A DNA stretch of 64,000 nt, taken from Blastocatellia bacterium. GTDB lineage: Bacteria > Acidobacteriota > Blastocatellia > Chloracidobacteriales > Chloracidobacteriaceae. The stretch's first letter is position 1. Each line of letters opens with the position of its first letter. The DNA is taken from contig JAIBAN010000005.1 of NCBI GenBank assembly GCA_019695185.1, positions 1 through 64,000 of the forward strand. Direction: 5' to 3'. The notes under the pieces were generated by a model. It searched no databases. It saw only the letters and a list, made by a program, of their open reading frames with translations, and had not been told where the DNA came from. Below are positions 11,867 to 21,426 of the stretch, piece by piece. The position numbers were made by a program, and so were the translations under genes.

Positions 11867-12562
11867 CTATGTTTCGTCGTGGGCGTCCTTTTCCCGTTCG
11901 TCCTTGAGTTTGAACGCATCCATCAAAATGCCATCCAGGGATGAATCAATCACCCGTTCCAGGCGGTTGCAGGTGTTTTCAATTTCAATCCGGACATTTT
12001 CCCAGGTCACAATTTCGTAGGCACTGAATTTACCTTCGATATTTTCATAAATGGCGTTGGTCATTTCCCCATTTTGAAAATACAGATACCCTACCCTCCC
12101 ACTGGAATGAACTGTCAGCGAGCAGCTTTTCCGCTCCAGTTGCAGCAATTGTAAAAAACTGAACAGGGAAATACCCTCAATGATGCCTTTGGTAGATGGT
12201 TGCAGGGCTTTTTGGACATCCTGGGCAAAGGTCCGGAAATTGATTTTGACTTTATCAAAGTAGCGTAAGCCCCCGATTTTTTTGACCCGGTTTTCCACTT
12301 CATAGGAATGATACCCGGTCAACACAAAGAGGGGCATCGAAGGGAACGTGCGCAACAGGTAGGAAATCAATTCAAAGCCATCCATGACTGGCATTTGCAG
12401 GTCGGTGATGACCATATCCACTGCCTGGGAAGACAGAAGGCTGATGGCTTCCTCGCCATTTCCAGCCGTCAGGATGGTAAAATCGTTGCCGACCGACGAA
12501 AGCCCGCGCACCAGCAGCTTTCGCATCAAATCTTCATCGTCAACAACGAGGATTGTTTTCAT
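11867..12562 (-). CDS. REC-DUF4388 response regulator (copy 2)
   Basis: A 231-residue protein with an N-terminal receiver (ILVVDDE, phospho-acceptor Asp in VITDLQMPVMDG, Lys in YFDKV without the usual Pro) and a C-terminal DUF4388 domain (about 128-220: GISLFSFLQLLQLERKS, GYLYFQNGEM, AIYENIEGKFSAYEIVTWE). DUF4388 belongs with PATAN-like domains of gliding and pilus regulators such as cyanobacterial PixE/PatA. A close paralogue lies at 27453-28142, at the other end of the chemosensory locus. There is no DNA-binding domain, so output is probably by protein contact. It is separated from the upstream porin by a repeat-rich spacer. Confidence 0.85.
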   Translation of the reverse strand: MKTILVVDDEDLMRKLLVRGLSSVGNDFTILTAGNGEEAISLLSSQAVDMVITDLQMPVMDGFELISYLLRTFPSMPLFVLTGYHSYEVENRVKKIGGLRYFDKVKINFRTFAQDVQKALQPSTKGIIEGISLFSFLQLLQLERKSCSLTVHSSGRVGYLYFQNGEMTNAIYENIEGKFSAYEIVTWENVRIEIENTCNRLERVIDSSLDGILMDAFKLKDEREKDAHDET

Positions 12563-12563
12563 A

Positions 12564-12611
12564 CAGTTCAGGGCTCAGGGGCGAGGGTTCAGAGTTCAGG
12601 GTTCAGGGTTT
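12564..12611. repeat. TTCAGGG heptanucleotide array (left arm)
   Basis: Degenerate tandem copies of TTCAGGG lie directly upstream of the REC-DUF4388 start. The array is followed by TTTTCGAATATC, which recurs (TTTCGAATACC) after the same heptamer at 42688. Its complement CCCTGAA is at 12688-12710. Confidence 0.88.
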
Positions 12612-12652
12612 TCGAATATCAGGAGATGTGAAGTTCCGTATGGGGCTTTCAT

Positions 12653-12710
12653 TGTCAATTGTCCATTGTCAATTGTCCATTCAAAAAACCCTGAACCCTG
12701 AACCCTGAAC
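12653..12710. repeat. TGTCAAT/TGTCCAT and CCCTGAA heptanucleotide arrays
   Basis: Alternating heptamers TGTCAAT and TGTCCAT (12653-12681) are followed by CCCTGAA copies (12688-12710) ending 2 bases before the porin stop codon. The second part is the reverse complement of the array at 12564-12611, about 75 bases away. Confidence 0.88.
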
Positions 12711-12711
12711 T

Positions 12712-14196
12712 CTATTTGTTTTTCGTGCTGAAAGAATACACCAATCCCAGCGTCAGTGTATTCTGATTGTTTCTGAATTCGTCCAAACCAAAGGGGAAGT
12801 ATTTCTTGTTTGAACGGTCATGACGATATTCCAGGCGGGCCAGCAGGCCACCCTTCATGGCATATTCCCCGGTCAGGGTGAATTCTTTCAGGGTTTGCCT
12901 GGTACCGGTCAGGAAGAAGGCTCCATCGTTATCCCGGAAGACCTCAAATCGGGGGGCAATGGCAATGTTGTCCGTAACCTGGAAGCGGGCGTATCCGGCA
13001 ATGGCCGCCCAATGCACCTTGGCATTGTTGATCCGGTCCCATCCATAAATGTAATTGGTGGCCAGACCAATCTTGGGCGTGGCGTTCCACACGATGTTAC
13101 CGTCAAACAGGTGCCGGTAATCTTCTTTGTTGTTGTTTTGTTCGGGGCCACCCGTGTAGTTATGGACAATTGTCAATTTGTCATTGGGTTTGACCGCCAA
13201 CTGGGCAATAAATGTCCGTCTCCGGTTGTTTTCCACCACGTTATTCCAGCCATTGGTGAGGCCGGCCATGAAGGACACTTTGTCCGAAATCGGATAGGTT
13301 CCCTTGAAGCCAAAATGATAGTACGGGCCAAGGGTAAAGATAAACGCCCGTGAATAGTTCCAGTTGTCTTTCGATTCAATCAGTTCGAGGCCGGAATGGG
13401 TGACGAATTTTCCGGCATCAATTTGCAGCCCCTTGCCAACTGGTGCCAGATAGCTCAAATACGCCTGCTGGACGTTCCGGATGAAGCCCAGGCCGCCGGG
13501 TTCGGTGGCGTGATTGATTTCCGTGGTCGGGCCAAAGGCCAAATCCGTTCGGAAGCCGAGCCGGCTGTCAGCCGTCGGTTTCTTTTCCAGGTTCAGTTTG
13601 ACCAGACTCAAGCTGAATTGGTTATGCCTCACGTCATAATTCCGCAGCGCCGTATCAAAAATCAGGTTGTCGGTGCTGTTGCGCGGATTGTTGAAGTTAA
13701 AGCTGTAATAGGCATCCACCAGGCCGGAAAATTCCCAGTCCTTCATAAAACCAGCCCAGGGGCCGGGGGTTGAGGCTGCCTGGGCATCCTGTGAAGGTTT
13801 GGCGGGGGCGGATGCTCCCAGGGTTCCTCCTGCTGTCGGTACCCCAGCCGCAGGCGGCGCTGACACCGCAACTGCTGCACTGGGAGCCGGTTGTGTCACC
13901 GTGACGGGTGCCGCCGCTGCTGCCTCACGCTCGTTTAATTTGGTTTCCAGGTCTTTGACCCGTGATTCCAGGTGTTGGAGCAGATACCGCATCCGTTCGA
14001 ACTCCTCGGCTGAAATCTCTACGGTTTTTTTGGAGTTCGGGTCGGTTGCCGGGTCGGTTGTATTGGCAACAGCCCCCGCCACCGGCTTCAAGGTTGGTTG
14101 CTGGGCCAACACACCGGGACTTGCATTTCCCAAAATGAGCAATGCCAATGCAAGATGGAGGGTAACCCGAAATCTTTGATTCTTGTTTGAACTCAT
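12712..14196 (-). CDS. Outer membrane beta-barrel porin, OmpL-like (BBP2 type)
   Basis: A 494-residue protein. It has a signal peptide ending near PGVLAQQ, a Pro/Ala-rich region with a short coiled coil (ERMRYLLQHLESRVKDLETKL) and a barrel from about residue 150 to the end. The sequence GLVDAYYSFNFNNP and the later alternating aromatic/polar strands fit the OmpL-like porin-2 family, as does the final strand LGLVYSFSTKNK. The coiled coil after the signal is like that of porins tied to peptidoglycan or forming trimers. It would sit in the outer membrane and pass small solutes. It lies within the chemosensory run, but whether it is functionally linked is unknown. Confidence 0.83.
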   Translation of the reverse strand: MSSNKNQRFRVTLHLALALLILGNASPGVLAQQPTLKPVAGAVANTTDPATDPNSKKTVEISAEEFERMRYLLQHLESRVKDLETKLNEREAAAAAPVTVTQPAPSAAVAVSAPPAAGVPTAGGTLGASAPAKPSQDAQAASTPGPWAGFMKDWEFSGLVDAYYSFNFNNPRNSTDNLIFDTALRNYDVRHNQFSLSLVKLNLEKKPTADSRLGFRTDLAFGPTTEINHATEPGGLGFIRNVQQAYLSYLAPVGKGLQIDAGKFVTHSGLELIESKDNWNYSRAFIFTLGPYYHFGFKGTYPISDKVSFMAGLTNGWNNVVENNRRRTFIAQLAVKPNDKLTIVHNYTGGPEQNNNKEDYRHLFDGNIVWNATPKIGLATNYIYGWDRINNAKVHWAAIAGYARFQVTDNIAIAPRFEVFRDNDGAFFLTGTRQTLKEFTLTGEYAMKGGLLARLEYRHDRSNKKYFPFGLDEFRNNQNTLTLGLVYSFSTKNK

Positions 14197-14316
14197 GTCT
14201 CACCTCACAACTAAAAATTGAAACAGCGTTTTCATGAAACACCCTCAAAAAACAAGGGCGGGACGGAAAGGGAGCGTGGCGGAAAACGTGTCAGGATGGA
14301 GCCTCAAAAATGACAC

Positions 14317-14344
14317 GGGTTTCGGGTTTTGGGTTTCGGGTTTG
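14317..14344. repeat. GGGTTTC heptanucleotide array, four units
   Basis: Four exact-length 7-mers (GGGTTTC, GGGTTTT, GGGTTTC, GGGTTTG) lie between the porin start and the double-CheW stop. A single inverted partner (CAAACCC-like) follows near 14403. It is the shortest member of the heptamer set in the window. Confidence 0.85.
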
Positions 14345-14470
14345 AAAATCAAGGAAAGGGAAATGGTTGATTTGCTTCCCTGCCATATCCGCTGTTTTCA
14401 AACTCCAAACCCGCAACCTGAGAGGTTGTGCTCTTTTTCAAATTCCTGATTTTGCTTGGCGGCCAAAAGT

Positions 14471-15418
14471 TCAGCCGGTGCCTTCCGGGAAAGCCAACTG
14501 GTCCAAATCCGGAATCAGCAAAAGCGCGCCTTCCCATTCACAAATGGTTCGCAGGAACCGGCCCTGCACTGGCAGTTCACCGCGAAATGGTTGTGTGGCA
14601 AGGGGCAGGTTTTGCACTTTGGCATCCCGTTGGATGGGAATTCCCATCAGTTTTCTACCTTGGGCGGTGCGCACCACCAAGAGCCGGGGCGGAGCCGTCT
14701 GGTCCGGAAAATCAAACCCCAAAGCCAGGCTTAAATTGACCACGGGCAGTACGCCTTCACGCCAGCCGGCGACTCCGGAAATATAGTTTGGAGCAGTGGG
14801 AACCGGGGTTACCGGAAGCGGGTCGAGGATTTCGACTACTTGGGTCAGACTGACTCCGAACCGCAAGGCCAGTTCACTTTCAGAAAAGGGCACGGTGGTA
14901 AAATGAAACAGTTTGCCACCTTGCCCGGTGCCAGCTTCAGCCGTGCCCGGTGTTGCAGCCGGTGGGACCATTGCTTGCTTCTGGGGTGTGGCCTGGGGAT
15001 GCAGGGAATCGGGTTTGATCACAAGGTGCAATCCGGATTCACAATGAAGTAGTTCGCCAAAGATGGGAGCCGCCGTATTTTGCACTACTTCAGGCAGGGG
15101 AAACCGGTTTTCCGGTTGAACTTCAATACTGCCCTGCAAATGGTCCACACAGATTCCCCACGGGGCAATTTGGGAATTCAGCAGAATAATCGGTCCGGTG
15201 GCCTCCGGGACTTCTTCCCCCTCAGCCAGCCGTTCCCGCAAATGCCAGATGGGGACGAGCCCGGCTCCGGTGGGCACAAATCCCAAACTGCCACGGGTTC
15301 GGGATTCCTGCTGGATCGCGTCGTTACCCAAAATGCCGCGCACATAGGCAATGTCGAGGCAGTAGGTTTGGCCGCCTGCAATCATTCGCACAAATTGGTT
15401 GGTTTGTTTGGGTTCCAT
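14471..15418 (-). CDS. Double CheW-domain coupling protein
   Basis: A 315-residue soluble protein with two CheW-like folds: about 8-125 (FVRMIAGGQTYCLDIAYVRGIL, LVPIWHLRERL, ICVDHLQG) and about 170-310 (LRFGVSLTQVVEIL, ISGVAGWREGVLPVVNLSLAL, LLVVRTAQGRKLMGIPI). A Gln/Pro/Ala-rich linker joins them. CheW proteins link receptors to CheA; a double CheW can bridge two partners in an array. It is the last chemotaxis gene of the minus-strand run, 108 bases after CheB. The N-terminal domain is the more diverged. Confidence 0.83.
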   Translation of the reverse strand: MEPKQTNQFVRMIAGGQTYCLDIAYVRGILGNDAIQQESRTRGSLGFVPTGAGLVPIWHLRERLAEGEEVPEATGPIILLNSQIAPWGICVDHLQGSIEVQPENRFPLPEVVQNTAAPIFGELLHCESGLHLVIKPDSLHPQATPQKQAMVPPAATPGTAEAGTGQGGKLFHFTTVPFSESELALRFGVSLTQVVEILDPLPVTPVPTAPNYISGVAGWREGVLPVVNLSLALGFDFPDQTAPPRLLVVRTAQGRKLMGIPIQRDAKVQNLPLATQPFRGELPVQGRFLRTICEWEGALLLIPDLDQLAFPEGTG

Positions 15419-15526
15419 GGAATTTCCGGGATTTGGGTTTTACATGCCGTTGGTGCGGCCAAATTTCTGCACGCGGTACAAAGTTCCGCTTTTAAGCGGT
15501 TTTAGCAAGAAACACACATATCGGCT

Positions 15527-16654
15527 TCAGGTTTTGGCCGGTTCCCCGGCATAGCTTTGCAGCAAACCCTCTGCAATCTGAACAGGCGGGCCGACCCGTT
15601 CCACGGCTCCGGCATCAATGGCGCTTTGCGGCATTCCATTGACCACGCAGGATTGAGCATCCTGAGCAAAGGTGTTTCCACCCCGCTCAAAAATGGCTTT
15701 CAACCCGCGACAACCATCCGAGCCCATTCCGGTCAGGATGACACCTTTGGCTCGTGAACCGTACAGAGCGGCCACAGATTCCATGGTGACATCCACCGAG
15801 GGCCGGTGACCGTTGATTTCCGGACCCTGGTCAAGTTTGATTTTGGAGTCGGCGGTGAGCCTCAGGTGATAGCCACCTGGCGCAATAAAGACCGTCCCGG
15901 ACTCCAACACCTCGCCGTCCTGGGCTTCTCTGACATCCATGGGAACCCGCTGGTTCAACTGTGCCGCCAGTACTTTGGTGAACATCGAGAGCATATGTTG
16001 AACCACAATGACCGCCGCCGGAAAATCCGTCGGCAATTTTTCCAGCAGTTCCCGCAGGGCAATCGGCCCTCCGGTGGAGGCTCCAATCACAACCACACTT
16101 TTGGGGAGCGGCGTAAACTTCCGATAGGTTGGGCTGGAACGGGCCAGCGAACCAGTCGGAAGTCGCAATTGTGGGGCGGGCACGGATTCTTTGGAGGGCT
16201 GAAATTCGGAGGAGGCTTTGAAGTTCCGTTCCCGAATGGAGCGAATCACCCGCACCTGGGCCGCCGCCCGGACTTTCCCGATAATTTCCTTTTTGAGCAG
16301 TTCCGGGTCCGTATTGGCTCCCGGCAGATATTTGAGGACAAAATCAATGGCTCCGATTTCCAGGGCCTGCAACGTCGTGGCTGCGCCTTCGCGGTTCCCA
16401 CCGGCAATCACAATGGCTGGAGTCGGACATTCGTACATAATGTGCGTCAAGGTTTCCAACCCGTTCATGCCTGGCATTTCCAGGTCCAGGGTCATCACGG
16501 AAGGTTTGAGAGCCTGCGCCAATTCGATGGCTTTGTGTCCGTTGAGGGCCGTGCCTGCCACTTTGATGTCCGGAACCGATTGGAGGAACGAAGTCAGCAA
16601 CCGGCAGACAAACGGCGAATCATCCACCACCAACACACGAATGGGTTCGGCCAT
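15527..16654 (-). CDS. cheB: CheB-type receptor methylesterase
   Basis: A 375-residue protein with REC (1-125; VLVVDDSP, Asp57 in LDLEMPGMNG) and a C-terminal methylesterase whose triad is visible: Ser193 in GASTGG, His220 in VVQHM and Asp313 in GMGSDGCRG. It removes methyl groups from (or deamidates) receptor glutamates, opposing CheR, and is switched on by phosphotransfer from CheA. It starts 5 bases after the CheA stop, and the CheA end supplies its GGAGG ribosome site, so the two are translationally linked. Confidence 0.95.
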   Translation of the reverse strand: MAEPIRVLVVDDSPFVCRLLTSFLQSVPDIKVAGTALNGHKAIELAQALKPSVMTLDLEMPGMNGLETLTHIMYECPTPAIVIAGGNREGAATTLQALEIGAIDFVLKYLPGANTDPELLKKEIIGKVRAAAQVRVIRSIRERNFKASSEFQPSKESVPAPQLRLPTGSLARSSPTYRKFTPLPKSVVVIGASTGGPIALRELLEKLPTDFPAAVIVVQHMLSMFTKVLAAQLNQRVPMDVREAQDGEVLESGTVFIAPGGYHLRLTADSKIKLDQGPEINGHRPSVDVTMESVAALYGSRAKGVILTGMGSDGCRGLKAIFERGGNTFAQDAQSCVVNGMPQSAIDAGAVERVGPPVQIAEGLLQSYAGEPAKT

Positions 16655-16659
16655 GAGGG

Positions 16660-19600
16660 TTATCCACCTCCGAGACCCGTCAGGCGGCGAATGACATTCA
16701 GCAAGGCTTCATCCTGGTATGGTTTGACCAGATATTCGGTGACACCCAGGTCAAAGGCTTTCTTGCGATGTTTGTCTCCGGCGCGTGAGGTCAGCATAAC
16801 GATGGGTAACCGGTGGTAGAGCGGCTGCGAACGAAGGGTGGCGGTCAGTTCGTAACCGTCCATGCGGGGCATCTCCACATCCAATAACATCAAATCGGGC
16901 AACTCGTTGGTGCTTTGCAGGATTTCCAACGCCTCCAATCCATCCTTGGCGGTAATGGAAGTCCAGCCGGCGCTGCGAATGACGTTGGTCAACACCCGGC
17001 GGACACTCACCGAATCATCCACAATCAGAACCGTCAGAGTATTTTTGGCAACTTTGGTCGGGGTCGCCTGGCTGGAAACCCGACTCAGGCTGGGGGTAGT
17101 CGTGACGGATTCCCGCACCAGTTCGGCCAAATTCAGAATCACCACCACACTGCCATCACCCATCAGGGTGGCTCCGGTGACGGCCCGCACCCGGCGCAGC
17201 AGATTGCCCATGGTTTTGATGACCACTTCCCTGGCTTCCAGCAGGTGGTCAACCACCAGGGCTGCCTGTTGGTCGCCAATTTTGAAGAGCAGGGCCGGGG
17301 CGCGTTCCACCGTGGTATCAGCCGGACCGCGTAACCCGAGGGCGTCGCCCAGCCGAATCAACGGATAAATTTCGCGGCCTACTCGAATCACCGATTTGTG
17401 CCCGATTTGCTCAATATCATCAGTTGTGATGCGCAGAATCTGCGTGACTCCGGCCAGCGGAACGGCAAAGGTTTCCCCGTTGGCCTTCACCAGAATGACC
17501 CTGGTGGCAGCCAGTGTCATGGGCAGTCGGACCGTAAAGGTAATTCCTTTGCCGGGTTCCGAATAAATGCTGATGGTGCCCTTCATCTTGTTGATATTGG
17601 ACTTGACCACATCCATGCCCACGCCCCGCCCGGAAATTTCGCTGATGGTGTCAGCCGTACTCAGTCCGTGGACAAAAATGAACGAATACAGGTCTTCATT
17701 GGGCATCCCGGCCAGTTCGGCCTCCGTGGCCAATCCCGCCTTGATGACTTTGGCCCGCAACTTGTCGGGGTCAATTCCGTTTCCGTCGTCACTGACGATA
17801 ATCACAACCTGAGTTGCCTCGTAAAAGGCCCGGACCTTGATGGTGCCACGCAACGGTTTGCCCCGTTCGGCACGGATTTCAGGCCGCTCAATGCCATGGT
17901 CCACCGAATTCCGCAACAGATGCAAAAGCGGGTCGGTGATACCTTCCAGCGCGGTCTTGTCCAGTTCCACCTGTTCGCCGTCAATCAGGAAATCCACTTG
18001 TTTGTTGGCAGTGGTCGCGGTGGTTTTGACGGCGCGGGTGAGTTTGGCCGAAAGACTTCCGAGGGGAACTAGGCGCACCCGCATCAGTTTATCCTGAATT
18101 TCACTGGTCAACCGACTGAGGGACCCCAGGTAGCTTTCAAAATCGGTGATGGTGCCCCGGATATCCACTCCCACCGAGTTGACATCGCTGGTTGTTTCAC
18201 TCAAGGCCCTGGTCAATAAATGGAATTCCGTGTAGCGATCAAACTCCAGCTCGTCAAATTCCTGTTGGTTCAGGGTAAACCGGTTGGTTCCGGTTGCCTG
18301 GGCCGGAATGGCCCGCCCCGGTTGCTGAGTCCGGCCTGTGAGGGCCAGGGTTTCATAATCGGTTTCAAATTTGGTTGAAATCCGCCGGAGCCGGTCCAGG
18401 CTGAATTTCAGTTCATCCACTTCCCGTATGAGTTCCCGGAAATACTGTTCAAACACTGACCGGTTGACGACCAGTTCGCTCACCATCCGGACCAGTTCGT
18501 CCAGCCGCTCAATCGGCACCCGAATCATGGGGGTGGTTGGGCCTCCCAACCGAATGGTCCGGGTATCCCGGTTTCGGTCATCGTCCTCTTCCAGTCCCAG
18601 ATTTTCAGTGGTCGTCAGCGCGGTCGTCGCCGGAGCCGCCTGAACCCCTTCCATCATGGTCGTTTCACGGGGGCGAGCCGGTTCACTGACCGGTTGGGTT
18701 GGGAAGGCAACCGGTCCCTCCCGCAAGACAGGTTTGGCAGCCGCCTGATTCAGCAGGTTTGCATAGAGCTGGTAAAGCTGTTCGATTTTTTGGCCGGAAC
18801 CAGCCATATCCACTTTGCCCTGGATAAGTCCTTCGAGCATATCCGAAGTGACAAACAGCAGGTTCAGGATTTCAGGCGTAACCTGCATTTCGGAATTATG
18901 CAGCTTGTCCAGTAAATCCTCCATCCGGTGGGCCACCTGACTGACTACCCGATAGCCCACCATGCCGGCGGCACCTTTGAGGGTATGGGCTGCCCGCCGG
19001 ATTCCTTCCATCATTTCCAGATTGCCGGGGACATGCTCCAGGTCTCGGAGGTTATGGGAAATGGTGGTCAAGTGTTCATCAGCTTCCTGGAGGAAGATTT
19101 CAAACAATTCCGGGTCCACGTCATCCGGCACATGCAGAACCGGCACTGGGTGGTGGGTTGGCTCTGACGGAGGTTTGGAATCCGGAACTGACTTGAATTC
19201 CGAGGGGTGGGAGTATTCTCCCAACCCCTGAGGGACAATGGAGCGGTCTTCCATCAACTCATGAATGTCGGGCGGCTCAACCTCGACCGCCTGCGTGAAA
19301 GCCTGCTTAAACTGGGCAATCAAATGCTGGATTTTGTCGGCAAAACCGTGCTCCTCACCCTGGCTCCAAATCACGTCTTCCAGCACGGCGGCAGCCTGAA
19401 ACAGCAGTTGAACCAGGTCCGGGTTCAACGTCATGGCTCCTTCCTGCACCTTGTCCAGCAGGTCCTGAATCTGGTTGGCCAATTGACTGGTGAGATGAAA
19501 GCCCACCAGCCCTGCTGCCCCTTTGAGCGTATGCGCTGCCCGGCGGACCTGTTTGACTCCTTCTTTGGCTTCCCGGTGTTCGTTAATCAGGCGTAATCCC

Positions 19601-20217
19601 TGGGAAATGTTTTGGACCAGTTCCCCAGCTTCCTGTAAATAAATTTCAATCAGTTCCGGGTCTTTGTCGTCACTAAACCCACCGGTGGGCTGAACCACCG
19701 GGGGGGGCGGCGCAACTGGCTGCGGTTCCGGAGGAAAAGCCGGAACTTCAAATTCAGTGGGAAATCCGATTTCCTCTGCTGGTGGCAGGTCAGCCAGCAG
19801 TCGTTCGATTTCCCTGGTATCATCGGCCAGCGGCAGGCCCTTCAAGCGGCGGTACTCACGCACCGTATCATCCAGAACGGAACGGTCATGTCGCTGACCG
19901 GCATTCAGGGCTTCCAGATACGCTTCCATTTGAGAGATGGTGCGGAACAGAAAATCCTCAACCTTGCGCGTCAGCCGCAGGTTTCCGGCAATCAACTCCT
20001 CCAGAATGTCCTCGGTAAAGAAAGCAATATGACTTAAGGGGCTGAGGCCCATCATGGCCGCCCCGCCTTTGATGCTATGAACATAACGCCTTGATTCGCG
20101 CAGAGCCGCAACCTGGTCCAGTTCGGTTTTGAAAAGCCGGACCCCTTCCAGAATCAAAGGCAGGTAGCTTTTGACTTCTTCTGTAAATGCTTCAAGCATT
20201 TCCTTGTCATAGTTCAT
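16660..20217 (-). CDS. cheA: Hybrid CheA with three HPt domains and C-terminal REC (ChpA/PilL-like)
   Basis: A 1185-residue kinase. Three HPt domains have His47 (YVHSIKGGAAM), His229 (AAHTLKGAAGL) and His411 (AAHTLKGAAGM). Acidic and Pro-rich linkers follow, then the dimerisation domain (about 560-715), an HATPase with LLHLLRNSVDHGIE, DDGNGID and GRGVGMD, a CheW domain (about 900-1035) and REC (1060-1185, Asp1113 in LLDVEMP). Multiple HPt plus REC is the plan of ChpA/PilL in type IV pilus chemosensory systems rather than of flagellar CheA. The ATG at 20217 has GAGG upstream. HPt1 differs most (GGAAM for GAAGx) and may have another role. Confidence 0.95.
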   Translation of the reverse strand: MNYDKEMLEAFTEEVKSYLPLILEGVRLFKTELDQVAALRESRRYVHSIKGGAAMMGLSPLSHIAFFTEDILEELIAGNLRLTRKVEDFLFRTISQMEAYLEALNAGQRHDRSVLDDTVREYRRLKGLPLADDTREIERLLADLPPAEEIGFPTEFEVPAFPPEPQPVAPPPPVVQPTGGFSDDKDPELIEIYLQEAGELVQNISQGLRLINEHREAKEGVKQVRRAAHTLKGAAGLVGFHLTSQLANQIQDLLDKVQEGAMTLNPDLVQLLFQAAAVLEDVIWSQGEEHGFADKIQHLIAQFKQAFTQAVEVEPPDIHELMEDRSIVPQGLGEYSHPSEFKSVPDSKPPSEPTHHPVPVLHVPDDVDPELFEIFLQEADEHLTTISHNLRDLEHVPGNLEMMEGIRRAAHTLKGAAGMVGYRVVSQVAHRMEDLLDKLHNSEMQVTPEILNLLFVTSDMLEGLIQGKVDMAGSGQKIEQLYQLYANLLNQAAAKPVLREGPVAFPTQPVSEPARPRETTMMEGVQAAPATTALTTTENLGLEEDDDRNRDTRTIRLGGPTTPMIRVPIERLDELVRMVSELVVNRSVFEQYFRELIREVDELKFSLDRLRRISTKFETDYETLALTGRTQQPGRAIPAQATGTNRFTLNQQEFDELEFDRYTEFHLLTRALSETTSDVNSVGVDIRGTITDFESYLGSLSRLTSEIQDKLMRVRLVPLGSLSAKLTRAVKTTATTANKQVDFLIDGEQVELDKTALEGITDPLLHLLRNSVDHGIERPEIRAERGKPLRGTIKVRAFYEATQVVIIVSDDGNGIDPDKLRAKVIKAGLATEAELAGMPNEDLYSFIFVHGLSTADTISEISGRGVGMDVVKSNINKMKGTISIYSEPGKGITFTVRLPMTLAATRVILVKANGETFAVPLAGVTQILRITTDDIEQIGHKSVIRVGREIYPLIRLGDALGLRGPADTTVERAPALLFKIGDQQAALVVDHLLEAREVVIKTMGNLLRRVRAVTGATLMGDGSVVVILNLAELVRESVTTTPSLSRVSSQATPTKVAKNTLTVLIVDDSVSVRRVLTNVIRSAGWTSITAKDGLEALEILQSTNELPDLMLLDVEMPRMDGYELTATLRSQPLYHRLPIVMLTSRAGDKHRKKAFDLGVTEYLVKPYQDEALLNVIRRLTGLGGG

Positions 20218-20365
20218 GGAGAGCTACCTCAAGACTGTGAGCCAAACCAACCCGGATTGCTCACATTGGTTGAATCCTTATCCAGTTGAAGTGACCCGGA
20301 ACAGGTGAACAACAGCCGGAAATCGGATAACTGGCCGGGAACTGCTTCCCTGTTTCCGGTCTGGT

Positions 20366-21274
20366 TTAGGTATTTCCCGGAAAATGTATTTCCGGAAACT
20401 GGACCACCTCCGGATAGGAGCGTTGGTACACCAACGTATTTTCAAGCCGAACCGTGCGCACCTCAGGCAATTTCAGACCAATCACTTCACCTGGTCCCAG
20501 CACCAGAAATCCGCCAGGGCTCAGTCGGGCACATAAATTTTTCACAATGTCCAGGCGAACTTCGGTTTTGAAATAAATCAGGGCATTCTGGCAAAAAATG
20601 ACATCCTGCAACAATTTCGGATAGGTGTCCTGATCAATCAGATTAAAAAAAGAAAATGTCACCAGTTTGCGGACCGGTTCCGTGACCTCAAAAACCGGCT
20701 GCGGAATTTTGCTCACTTGGCGCAGATACCGTTCACGGTAAGCCGGAAACTCTGACCGCAGGGAAAACGATTTGTACCGGCCTGTCCGAGCCCGTTCCAG
20801 AACGCTTTCGCTGATATCGGAACCCACCACCTCCAGCCGGAAAACGGTGGGGGGAATTTTTTCCAGGGCCGCCATGGCCAGCGAATAGGCTTCCTCACCA
20901 GTGGAACACGCTGCGCTCCAGAGCCTGAAAGCAGACTCGTTGCGGGCGGTCTTTTCCCGGAGCAAGGTGGGGAAAATATGGGTATGCAAGGCTTCGAACG
21001 ATGGTGCATGACGGAAAAAACAGGTTTCGTGATTGACCAGAATTTCGAGCAGATATTTCCATTCCGCCTCACCTTTTGGATTAAAGGCCACATACCGGTA
21101 ATAATCCCCGTAACTGCTGAACCCCGTAGCTTCCAATCGTTCTGACAACCCACGTTTGAGGCTGTGAACCCGCGATTGTTCAAAATTGAGGCCGCACCGT
21201 TTTTCAATCAGGCCGGACCACAATTCCAAATCCAAGGGGGTCAAATCAGGTTGTTTGACAGGTGGTTTGGTCAT
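20366..21274 (-). CDS. cheR: CheR-type receptor methyltransferase
   Basis: A 302-residue protein. An N-terminal helical domain (DLELWSGLIEKRCGLNF) precedes the SAM-dependent domain with the CheR hallmark WSAACSTGEEAYSLAMAA, VVGSDIS (Asp binding the SAM ribose) and IFCQNALIYF. It methylates receptor glutamates using S-adenosylmethionine. No TPR extension is present. It lies between the CheA and MCP genes, with a heptamer repeat pair on the MCP side. The next gene, CheA, starts 148 bases after it. Confidence 0.94.
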   Translation of the reverse strand: MTKPPVKQPDLTPLDLELWSGLIEKRCGLNFEQSRVHSLKRGLSERLEATGFSSYGDYYRYVAFNPKGEAEWKYLLEILVNHETCFFRHAPSFEALHTHIFPTLLREKTARNESAFRLWSAACSTGEEAYSLAMAALEKIPPTVFRLEVVGSDISESVLERARTGRYKSFSLRSEFPAYRERYLRQVSKIPQPVFEVTEPVRKLVTFSFFNLIDQDTYPKLLQDVIFCQNALIYFKTEVRLDIVKNLCARLSPGGFLVLGPGEVIGLKLPEVRTVRLENTLVYQRSYPEVVQFPEIHFPGNT

Positions 21275-21296
21275 GAGAACAAGGTTCAGGGTTTTG

Positions 21297-21425
21297 AATT
21301 GAGAATTGAGAATTGAGAATTGAGAATTGAGAATTGAGAATATTGAGAGCAGGCCCTCGTTTTATGTAACGGTCGCAGTGAGGAGGGTTTTCAATTCTCA
21401 ATTCTCAATTCTCAATTCTTAATTC
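21297..21425. repeat. AATTGAG heptanucleotide array pair, inverted
   Basis: About six copies of AATTGAG (21297-21338) and about five of the complement CTCAATT (21391-21425) flank a 52-base centre. The right arm ends 2 bases before the MCP stop and the left arm begins 23 bases upstream of the CheR start, so the stem occupies nearly the whole gap. The same heptamer is used at 60590-60741. Confidence 0.93.
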
Positions 21426-21426
21426 C

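Noticed and set aside
15806-16819. 337-codon plus-strand frame opposite CheB
   Set aside because: CheB's catalytic triad and REC are intact on the minus strand; the opposite frame is rich in Gly/His/Phe with no motif.
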